Assembly: GCA_013397935.1 (NCBI GenBank)
Contig: VZRN01005010.1
Location: forward strand, 4,120,410 to 4,184,409
Source of the DNA: Dasyornis broadbenti
Taxonomy: Eukaryota; Chordata; Aves; Passeriformes; Dasyornithidae
Length of the DNA: 64,000 nt
Direction: 5' to 3'
The translations under genes were made by a program, and so were the position numbers. The number at the start of each line of letters is the position of its first letter. Positions within the stretch are counted from its first letter, which is position 1. The notes beneath the pieces were generated by a model that made no database searches, was not told where the DNA came from, and saw only the letters and a program-made list of their open reading frames with translations. Shown piece by piece: positions 47,901 to 61,549 of the stretch.

Positions 47901-50900
47901 ATTCCATTTGCTGAGGTCTTCCTGCCTTTTTGCAAAGCCCCAGTGACTGGAGCACTGCACTGGCAATCCTTGGGGATTGTTCTGCTTCACCTGGCTCCAT
48001 TCTTGCACCAGAGGACAGCTTCTTGTGTTTCTAAGGAACCCATGTGTTCCCTCAGTGCACTGAGGGTGCTCAAAAGAACCATAACTTCCAATGCCAAGAG
48101 TGGGGTTTCTTAATGTTCTTGCTCTCTGTTCCTACAGAAAAGGGTGGGTTCAACTCTGACCAACAGAATTTCTCCAGCAATCCGTGGTAATCTACATAAA
48201 TCCCGAACCTTGCCCACAGCCAGCCTCTGCTCAGTTCTACAGCATCTATGGGGTGCCTTAATCAATGCTGTACACCTCAAAACACTTAGGAACATAAGGA
48301 GGTGGGGAACGCACCACTCTCTGAAGGATTAGCCCTCTTCACAGTGGGTGATTTTGGATGCCCAGAAATAGAACACTCAAAGTCAATAGATTCGAAAGTC
48401 TCACTCTCTCTGCTACTGTGCTTGCTGTCTTTGGCCTGTGGCTTCTTCCTCCGCTCCTCTCCTGTAGGAGAGCTGTAGGTAAGGACGGGAGAGAGCTTCA
48501 CTACTCTTCTCTAAACAAAGATCCAACTGGAATGAGAGGATAAGACAGATTAAAGCAGTTCCCCTGAGGATCAGCTACAGTGGCAGACCTGTGAGTGACC
48601 TTGAGAGTTGCACATTGCCCACCACTTGCAAGAGGAGAAACTGCCCTGTAAGCAAAGAGCCCCAAGCTGTCAAAGCCAAGCAGGTGCTGGGTACAGCTGT
48701 ATGAGTAGGCACCTGCACTTAAACAGACCTGGCCCAACAAACAGATTATACTTCATGCATTGGTGGTTTCTTTTCTCTGGGTCCTGGAGGTGTGCTTGCA
48801 AACTGGTCATGGTGCAGGCCAAGTCCCAGCTTTGTGAAGCAAGTCCCTTACAATCCCAAAGGGGTGTAATTCCACATCCCAGTTGCATGCTTCTCAAAAT
48901 ATGTTCAGAGATTTATTCAATTTTTAATTCTTCTTTGCAGAGAATGCAAATGCACCAAATGCTTTGGTGCATTTTCATTATAGTTTTATTTGGCTCTAGC
49001 ACAGTACCACAAAGAGGCTTCAACGCATTTGCAGGCTCATTGTGCATGGCAGTGACAGCTACTGCCCTGAAAGGTTCAGAAATGTTTCCTTTAAATTGAA
49101 AAGAGTAAGGAATAGATAAGGACATGAAATCCATTATAGTAATCATTTTTTTTCCTGACAAAAGGAGAATGTTTTACGTACAACAGCAAAGGGGGTTTTG
49201 TTGGTGGTTTTATTCTGTTTCATCTTGTTTTATTTTTTACTCACTGGGGTCTAGACCCTAGCTTATAGCTGGAGAAGCAGTGCTGTGGACAAAAGAAATC
49301 AGTTCTTCAAGGGAGGCAAGCCCAGCGTTTGGGCTGAAAGTTGGAACATTATGGAGAAGGCAGGGAGTTGTTTCAGTGGCAAGCCAGTGCCATGGGAAGG
49401 CTTTTTCCAGTTTGTCAATCCCCTCAATATATTTGATCTTTGTAGCTGTGAGGCTCCAAGGGGGAGGAAAGAAAGGTAGAAGAGATTATAGCAAATAATC
49501 ATAAGAAACGTCTGTACAGAAGTTTTTAGATTTTGAAATCTCTTCCTCATTACCTGTTTAAAGGCTGAGTTCTAATTAAGACACCACCTTACTGTGCTGG
49601 ATTATAAACTGCTGAACCCATCCTTTTGAACTGTGCCAGAATCATTGAATTGTTTATAGGCCAGCAATTTATTAGATGGCATAGCAAAGCTGGTAAGCAG
49701 ATCTGTGCCCTGGAGAGCATGTTCATTCTCTCTTGGTTTCTGTCTGGGTACCTAACACAGTCTTGTTTAAATTAAGCAAGTCTTTAACCCCCCATCAAAG
49801 GTATCCATGTACGCGCTGTTGGGTTTTAAGGTTAAGTAACCACAGATGGACCTCGCTGCTGTTCTGGAGCCTCAGTAGCCCCCAGGCTCTGGCAAGGCCC
49901 CCGCTTGTGCTTCCCAGCACATCCTTGTTCTGCGTCAGTCACCATGATGCCCTTTGCCTCCCAGCAGTGTTAAAAGTCATCAGAGCTGCCTTGTGAAGAG
50001 ATCTTATTCACTCTGGGCTTGACCCAAAGGCCAGCTGTGCTTTGGCTCAGGTCCTCTTAAGCACTGCACTACACAAGTGCATCGGCAGTCTCCCTGCCTA
50101 GAGTCTGGCTTTTGATGAATCACAGAGGAGAAGGGGGGGAAAAAATAACGTGGGGATTTCTTTTTTGATAGAGAAAGGTTTACAACAAAATAAATCCACC
50201 CTAATCTGTGAAGTATTAAGAGGGGATTTAGAGAGAGAAATGTAATCATTTTTTTATTTTAATTCCTCTGTAATTAGCATTTCTTTCACAGCATTAGGAA
50301 AACTTGTTGTTAGTCTGCTGCTGCCATGGCTTCTGTTCGTATGAGTTGCCAAAGTCATTGTCTTTGAATTGGTATCCCTGAAAGAGATTGCTAAACTGTG
50401 ACATGTCCTTTAAATAACACTTCTTTTTTGCTGTTGTAGGTAGGAATGAGTAGTGCTCCTCTTGTGCCCTGAGAAGTTTTTCTACCCACTCTACTCAGAA
50501 TAAATGGGCACTAGAGAGGAAAGGGCTGTGCAGGGTTTGACTTTGGTCCATGCTTTTAATCGCACAGCGCTATTTAGGTGGTTTGTGGATATACATACTT
50601 ACTTGAAGTGTTTATTTTGCCTGAGAGTTCAGTTAGTAAACTCTTCCAAGTTACTGATATTTTATAGGTGACTTCCAGTTTTGGGGGAGAAATGTAGGAT
50701 AAGAAGCTGACAGCCAAGTCCCAGGGAAGCCCATGCTGATGGAGAGACAAGAGTAAGGCTGAAAACTGACTTGGGTGTTCAGCTCCTGACTCTTGTTGGT
50801 GTATCATGGAGAAGTGAGAAAAGGGAAGTCCCTTCCTGCAGTTATTTTGCTGCCTCAGAGCTGCAGAGGAGGGCTGGGCTTGTGCATGGACTTCAGGCAC

Positions 50901-52078
50901 CTTTCAGTCCTGACCAAAAGGCCAGGACAAAGCAGATTCACCTGGACAGAGCTACAGAGCTGTTCTTTCTGTGCAGCTTTTTCATGCCTTGCTACTGTTT
51001 AGTGATTTGATGTTGCACAGCCCGTGTTATTAGGGTGAACCAGTGGAAGATGTACCTTGATGTGTTTGGTGTGGCATGTCTCTGCACTGCTTTTGTCACC
51101 AATATTCTGCCTAAAAGATCTACCCATAGTAAACCAATCCTGGGAAGAGCAGAAATCTGTGAGTGCTGGCTCAGCTACATGTGGAAGTGCTTTTTCTGAG
51201 ACAGGAGTGGCAGATCAGCATGTACAAATGGAGGCAAGTTAAATACAGGCGTGAGTGAAGTTTCTGCATTTGGTTTTGAGAGGGCTGGGCTGCATGGAAT
51301 CATTTTTGCAGTCTGTATGGTTTGTGTAACCTCTTAATAGAAAGAAGAAGGAAAAAGAAAAGCAGATGAGCCTTTTATCATGGCTCAAACAAATCTAGTG
51401 TTTTCCCATGCTTAAACTTTAGTGTGAGCATGACTTTTTTTCAAGGTGTCGAGTACCTAATCTACAAAATGAATGGGTGGTGGTTTTGTCAGGAGTCGGT
51501 CCTCTGGTGGCTTGCACTGTAGGTATGAGGTCTGCATATACCATTCTTATGTGTATCACAGGGCTGAGATGCTGCAGTTCTTCATGAGATAAAGTAGTCA
51601 AGCTGAAAATGAAACAAAGCTCTAACTGTATCCCTCCTTGTGTTTAGCAGAGATAAACTACAGTGGAGTCTCAGTGCTGCTCCTTGGCTTCTGGCAGCAG
51701 CTTTAATTGGTAAAATGCAGATTTTTTTTTTGATCAAGAGAGGATTATTCTTGTTATCAGTCTGGAGCATCTTATTTCAAGATGAAAAGGCTTCGCTGAA
51801 TTACAGATGCCAACATTTTTACAAAGCACTTTGGCGATTGACATCTCAAAGAGAAAGTATGATTTATTAGCCTATAATGGCTAACACTCAGCACTGGGCT
51901 AGGTCCCACTGATTTGTGAAATTGCTTAATATGAATTGCTTTTTTGTGCAATTCAAGCCCAGGTTTTTCAAATAAACTTAGAATATAAAGTGTATGAAAC
52001 GTTACATACCTGAAAAGGGAGAAGGGTAATGGGACTGTAGCTAAAAAGAAAAGGAAAGCAAAAGGAAGAAAGGGATAA

Positions 52079-52100
52079 AGAGAGAGAGAGAGAGAGAGAG
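52079..52100. repeat. (AG)n simple repeat
   Basis: Eleven AG units within a purine-rich stretch (about 52040-52105). Confidence 0.92.
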
Positions 52101-52466
52101 GGAGTTGTATGGGAGTAACTTTGGCTTGCTACAGATTATAACACACCTTGTCCATGCAGATGTATAATGAGAGGTGGAAATTATGAGAATCATGCACAGT
52201 TTCAACCTGCATGTGTTTGCATGTCTTTGTAGACACTGTCCAGGCCAGTCTCTGTATTGGCTATAAGAAACAACCCATTACGCTCATGAGCTACTTAGCT
52301 CTTTAGGGGTGCATTTTGTATGGTTTCTTGCCAATGTTTGTTTCATAAGCTGCCCCATTCTCAGTCTTAGAAATGCAAAAGAATGAAATTTTGGTAGACT
52401 CAGCTGACGATAAAGTTGGTTTTCTGTGTGCTGCCCCTTAAGCTGATGCACCCACATGTACGCCAG

Positions 52467-52684
52467 NNNNNNNNNNNNNNNNNNNNNNNNNNNNNNNNNN
52501 NNNNNNNNNNNNNNNNNNNNNNNNNNNNNNNNNNNNNNNNNNNNNNNNNNNNNNNNNNNNNNNNNNNNNNNNNNNNNNNNNNNNNNNNNNNNNNNNNNNN
52601 NNNNNNNNNNNNNNNNNNNNNNNNNNNNNNNNNNNNNNNNNNNNNNNNNNNNNNNNNNNNNNNNNNNNNNNNNNNNNNNNNNNN
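52467..52684. other. Assembly gap (218 N)
   Basis: All bases are N. The gap abuts a GAAA microsatellite on its right, so the missing sequence is probably more of that repeat. Its size in N may be only an estimate. Open frames drawn through it are meaningless. Confidence 0.98.
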
Positions 52685-52685
52685 A

Positions 52686-52777
<92 letters not shown>

Positions 52778-52815
52778 AAGAGAGAGAAAGAAAGGAGACA
52801 GAAAAGAAAAGAAAG
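52685..52815. repeat. (GAAA)n microsatellite
   Basis: Perfect AAAG/GAAA units run from the gap to about 52769, then become mixed GAGA and GAAAA units up to about 52815. The strand is purely purine over more than 110 bases. True length is unknown because the repeat borders the gap. Confidence 0.95.
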
Positions 52816-53796
52816 ATTCTAAATCCATCTTGGTGGTGCTTTTTTACAGTAGTTTGGTTGAAATGTTGGCAGGGTAAAGATTAATAACAAGCCTTGTCGC
52901 TATCAGTACTTGCTTGTCGATTCTCTGTAACAGGGCTGTCTGTTCAGCATGGAAATTATTGATTAAATAAAAATTGCTATTAGATTGTGATGTGATCCAT
53001 AATCACAAACAATGGTGGACATTCTTCTTTTAGATCCCAAGCCATGCATCAAGTTTTTCCTTGCAGCAATTTATATTGTGCTGACATGCGCACCCATTAG
53101 GCTTTTATCCTCTCCTACATGTGCCAAGAAAGCACGAAAAGAAAGAACAGCAGCAGCACAGCAGCAGGTAGGCACTCACTAAATTTTCAGAGAGAAGCAG
53201 GGTACAGATAAGTCCGTCCTTTGCTTCTGGTTAGCACCTTACCTCAGCAGTGATTCCTGCCAGATAAGGGCAACACACTTTGAATGTATCCAGGGAGGTC
53301 CAGTATGGTTTGCAGGGGTGGAGGGTGTTGTGATTTATTATTTCAGGATTCTGTAACGTGAATTTATTTAGCTCTGATGCTTCCTAATTTGAGGAATCCA
53401 GGATTGGAGCACATCACTTAAAACTGCATTACTCTAGGCTGCATTAATTAAAAAGATAATATCTCACATTGCACAGCACATGTGAGCATGGTACCAACTT
53501 TCTTTCTCCTGTGAAAGTCTTTGTCTAAAACTAAAGGAAACTAAGTGGAGAAAAAAATGGAGAGTTTGGTTACATAGCTATCCCTTTGTTTCAGAATACC
53601 TTAAACAACATATGTATGTCAGAAATGATCAACCCCACCTGGCCTGGCTGTTAGGGAGAGACATTCCTGTAGCTCTGGACTGTTCATTGTAGAGTGTCTT
53701 GCCAGTTACCAGCATCAGGCAGGATTTCCACAAGAGTTCTGTACCTCTGTACAAGAGCTGAGAGTAGAGAAAATACGCTATGGATATGCAGTGATT

Positions 53797-53811
53797 TTGT
53801 TGTTGTTGTTG
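53797..53811. repeat. (TTG)n simple repeat
   Basis: Five TTG units in AT-rich intron sequence. Confidence 0.85.
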
Positions 53812-56800
53812 TTAGTGTAAGTTTTCTTAAATTTAGTGAAATAAAGGCTTTATCCTGTAAACTGTTATCAGTGCTAATTATTGAACAATGTATTGTACAA
53901 TTTCTCTATCTCACTGCCATTGGGGTAGTGCTTACATTTCTTTATTGTGCCTATATTATTTGTAATACTGCCTCAGATAACCAAGAAAACCCTGCCTGCA
54001 AGTATTTGACCATTTGCCACATTGCATTTGGCTTCAAGAGTGTTTAACAGTGAGCTTAGCTTACTCCATTGTGCAGGGTAAGTACAAAGTTTTCAGGCTT
54101 GGCCACTATCATTTAAATCAAGAGACCCCTTCATTTTGCAAAGTCAGAGCATGTGCCTTGCATGCCTCCCTCCAGTGAAGCCACTCTCTCCGCATGGATC
54201 AGAGCCAAGGGATTACCAGCCAGGAAATTAATTGCCAGGGGATTCCGACACTTTAGCTTAGTAAAAAAAACCCGAACAAAGAAGTGTAGTTTATATGACA
54301 TTCTGAAGACGCCAGGCTCCAGTTCTGATAAGTTTTTGGATGAGGAGGAGTTACAGAGATACGGGACTGCCCTCTGGTTTGCTGCTGCAGACTTCCATGG
54401 TTGACTGCCAGCACAGGTCTGTCCTGTTCAGATGGTGCCACAGTGGTATATAGGAGAAGATATAAATCTTTGAGATAAACCAGACTATTTAGGATTGGTT
54501 TTTAGTTACTTGTAAGTTCACTGGAAGTCAATTAAAGTTAGTGTGTGGAATGCAGGGGCAGGAAAAAAAATTGGCCTTGGCTCCTTTCTAAGTGTGTTAG
54601 GTGATACTCCTATGTTCTACTAAGAAATCCTGCACAGTTTTCATTGCAACAGCTCAAACATACATCTTTAGATACAATATTTATGGCATATATGAGAGGA
54701 CAGGAAAATGTTATCCCATGGCAAAAAAAGATGAAAGAAGGTATCTGCTGCTGCTGCCTGAAATATCAAGTGTGACTGACTTCTAACCTGGGACAGAGAC
54801 CTTTTCTAGCCCTGAATTTACTAGGACCTGACAGGGATGACCAAGCCCAGCATGAATGCAAAAGGGAAATTCTAAGTGGATGTCCAGTAGAAAAAACCCA
54901 AGGGAGGTCTCAGAGCAGCAATAAACTGCTGCATGTGCTGAAGCTTGTTAGACGTGGTTCTTGGAGGCGTTAGGAAGAAGAGCCCCAAAGACTTCCTCCA
55001 GTCCAGTCATGATGTCATGGCTTTAATACACTGCTGCTTCTGTCAGCCACTGAGACTGGATTAATTCTACCATGATCTCCTCTGTGGTGAAATATATGTT
55101 AAAACAGATATTGCCTAGTAAAGCTTTTGGCATTGCTTATCGCTGCCAGCATTTTTCTTTGTGGTTTTAAGTCACTATATTCCCAGGTTTTGTTGAGGTT
55201 TTTAGTGCCTTTCGTTGCTAAACATGGATCAGGCATTATCTCTAGCCTGAACTGCAGCTTTCATAGTTTATGTATAAGGAGACATTCAGTGAATTTATTG
55301 AAAAAAAACCCTGTTATTCAATAGTCTCTTTCTGCAGACAAAGCATTGGTATTTTCATCACATGAACAATTTGTGTGTGTCCATGTGATAAGCATAAGGG
55401 CTCTCTTTACAAAAAGTTAGAAAGATTTACTGATTAATTTGCACAGGAAGATCCTGTTGAGGAATATATTTTCTTTCATTTTAAATGGATCAGTGTTAGC
55501 TGTGCTGTAATTCTTAATAAAATACTAAAAGTAGGAAAAAGTGCATGGTTTTACAAGATCTGGTCCAAGGTGTGTGTTTTTCAGCCAGTCCTGTCTACAT
55601 GCTTAGTGCTAGTGTCTCTATGCTTAATGCACCCTGAAAAGCAGATCCCATTTAAATATCTGACATTTACCTTGTTATTTATCCCTTTTAGGAACAAAGG
55701 ATTTTCAGTAAAAGAGGCAGCGGTTTAACTTTTTCATAAGGGATCAAGTGTTTTGCTAATTTTTCTGAATAGATAGATGACCCATTGTACTACTCCTGGA
55801 GTTTGGAAGAATTCAAAATCTTGCTAAAATGGTACTTTTTAGCTTTTCCTTATTTTCTCTTGCTATAGCCTTTCATAGGTTTCTAAATTGGTTCATGGGA
55901 TTAAGCGGTTTGTCTCTGCTAATATAAAATTATATAAAGCTGCTGTATATGCAGTTACATTTTAACTCAAAGAGTCTGGTGATTCTAAACTGGTTCCAGT
56001 GTATTTCCATGCACTGAAAGGCGGTGTAAATTTTAACAGATTTTTGTCGTTACAGCCTTACAATTTTTATAAAACAGCTCTGTCTTTATACATTCATTTG
56101 GTGTACCAGTTGTCAGGATATTTTGCTGGGTACTTTTTTCTTCCTTTTTTTTTTCTTCTCTAGGCATCTTTACTCTTGAGCTTTCATTTCTTGGCTCCAC
56201 CGCTCTGGTCTGTGCTGTGGAATGTAAAGATTAGGAATCTCTTCCAATTTTATTTTCTTGTGAACATGCCCTGTGTTAAAGGAGAATATTATTACTTTTA
56301 GCATGGTTTGAACCCAGAGCTCAATAACTAACTATAGGAGTTGCTAAAGCCCCACTCCTGCAGAGAGCTCAGTGTGTTTGGACCCAATTGAATTTAATGG
56401 GCTTCAGGCTGCCATAAGAGCTCATGTCAGCAGAGCAGCTCACAGAACCGGGATCTGTGCATCTTGGCCAGGAACAATGGCTGGAATTTATCAAAGCCAA
56501 ATAATACGAGGAAAGAATAGTTAATTTCAGGTTTAATATATACAGCAGGTCTGATTTCCATTGAAGTCAGATGAGTTATAGTGGCAGGAAGGAGGCCTAT
56601 AGTTTTTTGCCTTCTGCAGAAATGTGGGAAAACATCCAAAGTATTTAGTTCTGCCTCGAGTGTGCTGCTGTGCTTCTGTCAAAAGCAGGAACGTTATTTC
56701 ATTCTTCATACTATTTGCAAATAAGATGAAATACCTTATTTTAATGCCTCTTTATGATTACTTCCTTCTCATGTGTGCTGGCAGGAGTCCTCTGTGGTCT

Positions 56801-59549
56801 GTCTTTGCCAGTGAGAAAAATCCAGAAATAGAATATATGCTTTTAAGTGTGTTACACTAACATCTGTAACAGTGCTAAGTGTTGGGCTGTTCAAGTTTTT
56901 CAATTTTTTTTTTAAGGTAAGTCCTGTATGTTTTTGTTAAAGACTGTACACAGCTGTACATGAGTTCAGATTTATAAAGACGAGTAAGCTATTGCTCATG
57001 TTGGGTACTGCCTGTGAGGGAGATTTTTTACATGGTTTTACTGGAAATTCTCTAGCAGTTGCACATAAAATCAATTTTTATCCTCAAATGCAAAGATCAT
57101 GAAGCAGAAAATTTTGAAGCTGAGCCTCAGGTGGTTTTCTCTCCTTCCTTATTCAGTCACTCCTATAAGGTATCAGAGAGTACATTTTCTAGGCAACATT
57201 CACTGGCAATCTTAGAACCAGTGAAGGGCAGATGTTTGGCCAGTCTTTACCCTCTTCCCCACCCAACTGTAGGAAAACCTCTCCCTTGTTTGTGCACTAC
57301 TATTTTGACTAGTTTGAGAGAGGTATGCATTTCAGGGGAATGTGGAGCTCTTTGCCATGTGAATCTCCTAACTTATGAGGTTATGACTTGAACAGGCATT
57401 GCACCTTCTTGCAGTCATGGTGTAGAGCTGTTTCCTGAAAGCAGGTGTCCTTCTTGAAGCTCAAGCTGTAGAATTCCTGCCTGTAGTCACCTCTCAGAAA
57501 GTCTGTGGGGAGAGCTTGTGTGTATGTGTGATGGAGAAGAATGAAAGAAAAGCAGGTAGAACAGGCTGATCATCAGTGCAGGACAAGGTATAGGATTTGG
57601 GAGAAGACCACCTTCATTTGCTATTGCACTATAAAGATCAACATCACAGCTTCAGCATTTAGTCAGCAGTAGGTCTTAAACCCTTCAAAAGCAAATGGCT
57701 TTTGTTCTCTTTCCTTTTCTAGCCCTGGTCTTTCAAGCCAAGTTTGAATTCTCTATCCCTGGTATGCACTTCACCTGTCTTTTTTCTCCCTCTGCTTTTC
57801 TCCTTGCTAGTCTGTCTTGGGTTTCTTGGTTTATGCTGCAGGCACCAAATTACCCTGTATTTTTCTCATGTGACCTTTACATAGAAGATAGGTGAAATGT
57901 GGATGTAATTGGGGGACCTAAATGTGAAGAGTATTAAAAAAACCAAAGTAGAAGTGAGCCAAACACATATACATATGATTATTTTTGTAAAAGCAAATTT
58001 TGTGTGTTGCTGAAGTCTTGGTGAAGTTGAAAGTTGTAATGGAGTTCTACCAGTGATGTTGCTTTTAAAAAAAGGAAAAACCCTGCAGCAAAAGGCTTTT
58101 GTGCAGTTACACAGCAGTTCACACGCTCAGAGCTGCTCTCAGACTGTGTGTTCAAACACACACAGTTTACACCAAGAAAGATCCTGGAGTGAGTGGGAGT
58201 TGGAGGAGAATTTGGCAGAGCCCCTGCAGTGGTGTGGAACATGTGACACAACCTGCAGGAGTTGTGCAGGTAGTGCTGTGGTGGAGGCAGCTGGGAGGGC
58301 ACTGGGAAACACTGCAGACAGCAGGCAGGTAGGAGAAGGTGGTTGGGAGAAACACCAGGAGTGATCAACTTGTGGTTGGCCCCTTGTGCTCTTCTGGGAG
58401 CACTGAAGGGGTACTTCTGCCCTACAGGCTCCTTCATCCCAGTGCCCCAAGAACTTGTCATCCTCATGTAACCCCTTTGCATCTTTCCCTGCTTCAGGAG
58501 TTCTAAGGAAAGCAGGGCTTCTCCTTGGAGAGCAGAGATTTAACGAAAACAGGCCTGTTTTGAGAACAGCTGACTTGAGCATTTGGCTTACGGTTTCCAC
58601 TATCAATTCCTTCTCTGCTGCAGCATCCACAAAAATGCAATTAGCCTGTCCTTGGGCAGGTCACAGATTGAGCAGGTGGTTGTAGAGAGAAGCTTTTTTG
58701 GTTTTGTAACATTGCTAAAATAGGGAAGCTGTGATACCTTGCTTGAACGAAGGCAAATGTGATACAGAGCATCAGTGCTGGAGGAGCTGGTAAAGCCCAG
58801 TTATCATGGCAGCATGCATTGAAAAATAATGTCCATACAGCTGGGGAAACAAAAAAAAGACTAAAGAAAGCTGGAATTCCTGTAACATACCAGCTTCACC
58901 TCTTAGCCTCCCAGCTAGTAATACAAGAATGCAAGCTTCAAGAAAGGCAATGCATTTGATTTTTGACAGAGTTATGGAAGAGAACATCAGAGAACAAACC
59001 TGAGAGTCATTGAAGCACCTTTCCTACCACTGTAAAACTGGAATGATTAATGTCCACAACATTTATGTTGCTGTCCTGGAAGAATCTCATTTATTAGATT
59101 TTCAAGTTTAGCAAATAAAGGTGCAATTTCTTCCCATTGCTTTATAGCTGCATGCCCTGACACAGGAAATCAAGGGAGAGCTGTAAAACATTACCCTTGA
59201 TGGAGCTGCATTTTGCTGCTAACAGACTTGACTGTACTGTATATATGAATATATGTATATTAAATGAAACAAGAACAAGATGTGATCTTATTGGGAAAGA
59301 ATCCCTGCAATATCCCATAAGTTCCATTCAGTTCACAGAACATCCCAGAGCCTACCAAAAAGCTGTCCAAAACCTGGAAGCAGATACAGGCTGAGGGAGT
59401 TGGTTCCCAGCCTGACGAGCAAGCTGTGTTTGCCCTGTTGGTATTCCATCACATCCATACTGGATAACTACTATATCAGAGATTAAAAGAAGGTCATGCT
59501 GTATTATGAACCACTGTCTTTATTTTTAGGATTAGGTAACTTTTCTCTT

Positions 59550-59567
59550 CCCCCCCCCCACCCCCCC
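59550..59567. repeat. Poly-C run
   Basis: Ten C, one A, seven C. The G-rich minus strand could stack, but this single interrupted run is not a full four-tract quadruplex motif. Confidence 0.9.
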
Positions 59568-60970
59568 ACTGATTCTCTTTATGTCCTAAGGGCAGATCCT
59601 TTCTCTTGGGTCAGGAATGTAATAAGGCAGGTTTTCCTCTCTCCAGGATATTGTGTCTGTCTCACTGTGTTTAAATTGCCACAGAAAGCTCTTCTGAGCA
59701 AAATACAGTATTTTCTTTGTACAAGAGCCAATGATTGACGTATCCTTGGGGACTTCTCTGTCTTTAGCATTTAAGCATACAAGTTGGATATGTTTAACCT
59801 ATTGATAGGCAACGAAGACAACTACAGAATTTACTGCAACAGAACAAAAGGAGAAGCTGAAAGAAAATACCTTTTTTTTTTAACTGGGGGATTTAGAAAT
59901 TTTATTGCTGTTGTTAGGGCAGAGACATGAAAGAAAAAATAAAACAACCCAGACCTATATTTTCAGCCGAAAGAGGGAGGTGAAAAGCAAACAGTCCTGG
60001 TGAGCTGTGTCCTTTGAATTAGCATATTCCTGTTTATTAGTAGTACAGTTTCACATTTAGAGAGCAAGACTTCTCCAAGCCCACACGTAAAAAGTAATTT
60101 GATTCACCATGGCTTGGCTAAACAGCCTTTTAGTAAAAAAGATGATTCCTGCTCAGGCATACAGTAAACTTCACAAAATGCAAAAGTTATTAGTTATTAT
60201 TAGTTTGATTGCTCTTGGCCTTCGTGCATTCCTTGCTTCTGAACTTGCATGGCTCATGAGACAGGGACAGTCTCTTTCCATGTGTTGCACTGAACCCCAG
60301 ATCTGTACTAAATTTTTAAATGTGACTGTAAACCCAGTCATCTCCCAGTGCCAGCTGAGCTGGTCCAAGAAAGCTGTTGATCCCAGCTGTTTGTTGCAAC
60401 ATCTCTGAGGTTCCCTTCAGTCTACCACTCATATGGGAATGCTCCCTTGGACACTGGAGTCCTCCTTTCTTACTGTTTCCATCCTCTCTTCCAGCCATTG
60501 GTTTCCATGCTGCCCTTGTCCTGTGTCTGTCATCGCCATCCATCTACGTACATGGGTTATCTCAAGTTATAAACCATCATAATTTTTCGGTTGACTTGGC
60601 CTTCTAATTTTGGTCCCTCCCTTTCTTCATTGACTGCTATTCCCAGTTCTCAAGGGACAGAAATGGGTATCCAGAACAGCACAGTAATAAATGAGCTTCA
60701 AGCATGAATTCAGCTGGAGTGCTGACTGAAGTCTCTTTTTATTCCTTTAATTAAGTATTAACAGTCATGGACACAGAATTCAAATGTTAAGTTTATAAAA
60801 TAGTGTAAGTTATATTTCTCATTTTTCCACATACTTCACTCCTTTTTGAAATAACCATTTTTAACTGAAACTTCCTTTATGTAGTGACTTTCTTTTCTTA
60901 ATGAGCAAAATATTTTTAATCACAGTGGAGTTACAAATATTTGCAGGATATATATAATTGTGCATGCTTT

Positions 60971-61549
60971 TATCCTGGTTCTGACTGGGATAGAGTTCAT
61001 TTTCTTCCTAGTAGCTGGTACATTCTGTGTTTTGGATTCAGTATGAGAATAAGGTTGATAACATACAGATGTTTTAGTTGTTGGTGAGCAGTGTCTACCC
61101 CAAGTCAAGGACTTTTCAGTTTCCCATGCTCTGCCAGGGAGCAGATACACAAGAAGCTGGGAGGGTGCACAGTCGGGAGCAGCTGACCCAGACTGACCAA
61201 AGGGATATTCCATACCAGAGAACATTGTGCTTGGGATATAAACTGGGGGAAGTTGGCTGGGATGCACTGATTGCGGCTCAGGGACGTGCTTGGCATCAGT
61301 GAGCAGGTGGTGAGCAAGAGTATTGGGCATCACTTTTTTCTCTTGGCTATTATTCACGTCCACCTTCTTATCTCCCTTTTCATCATTATCATTATTAGTG
61401 CTATTACTGGTTTTATTTTATTTTGGCTTTTAAACTGTTCTTATCTCAACCCATGGATTTTACATTTTTTGAATTCACCCCATCCTGCTGGCAGGGGCTG
61501 GTGGGAATGAACATGGTACTTAGTTGCTGGCTAGTGTTAAACTGCTACA
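60971..61549 (+). mobile_element. Avian ERV LTR (plus strand), copy 2
   Basis: This ~579-bp LTR is on the + strand. It opens tatcctggttctgactggga, followed by tagagttcattttcttcc and agtagctggt, typical of an abundant avian LTR. It carries a TATA-type box in ggatataaactgggg (near 61235), a rich ATTATTAT stretch (about 61381-61405), ctgttcttatctcaaccc, and ends tagtgttaaactgctaca at 61549. The block gaccaaagggatattccata is the reverse complement of the matching block in copy 1 at 20191-20745. Ends are approximate and I found no target duplication. I judge it ERVL-type from memory. No internal viral sequence is attached. Confidence 0.85.

Noticed and set aside
48608..49099. 163-codon plus-strand open frame
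   Set aside because: Cysteine-, serine- and histidine-rich with no domain-like pattern; it overlaps open frames on the minus strand. Judged random.
52416..52884. Open frames of 142 to 153 codons through the gap
   Set aside because: They consist of undefined residues plus the GAAA repeat.
57979..58630. Overlapping minus-strand open frames of 167 and 163 codons plus plus-strand frames in the same place
   Set aside because: Several frames on both strands are open over the same GC-richer stretch, none resembles a family and no exon signals frame them. This is a local lack of stops, not coding sequence.
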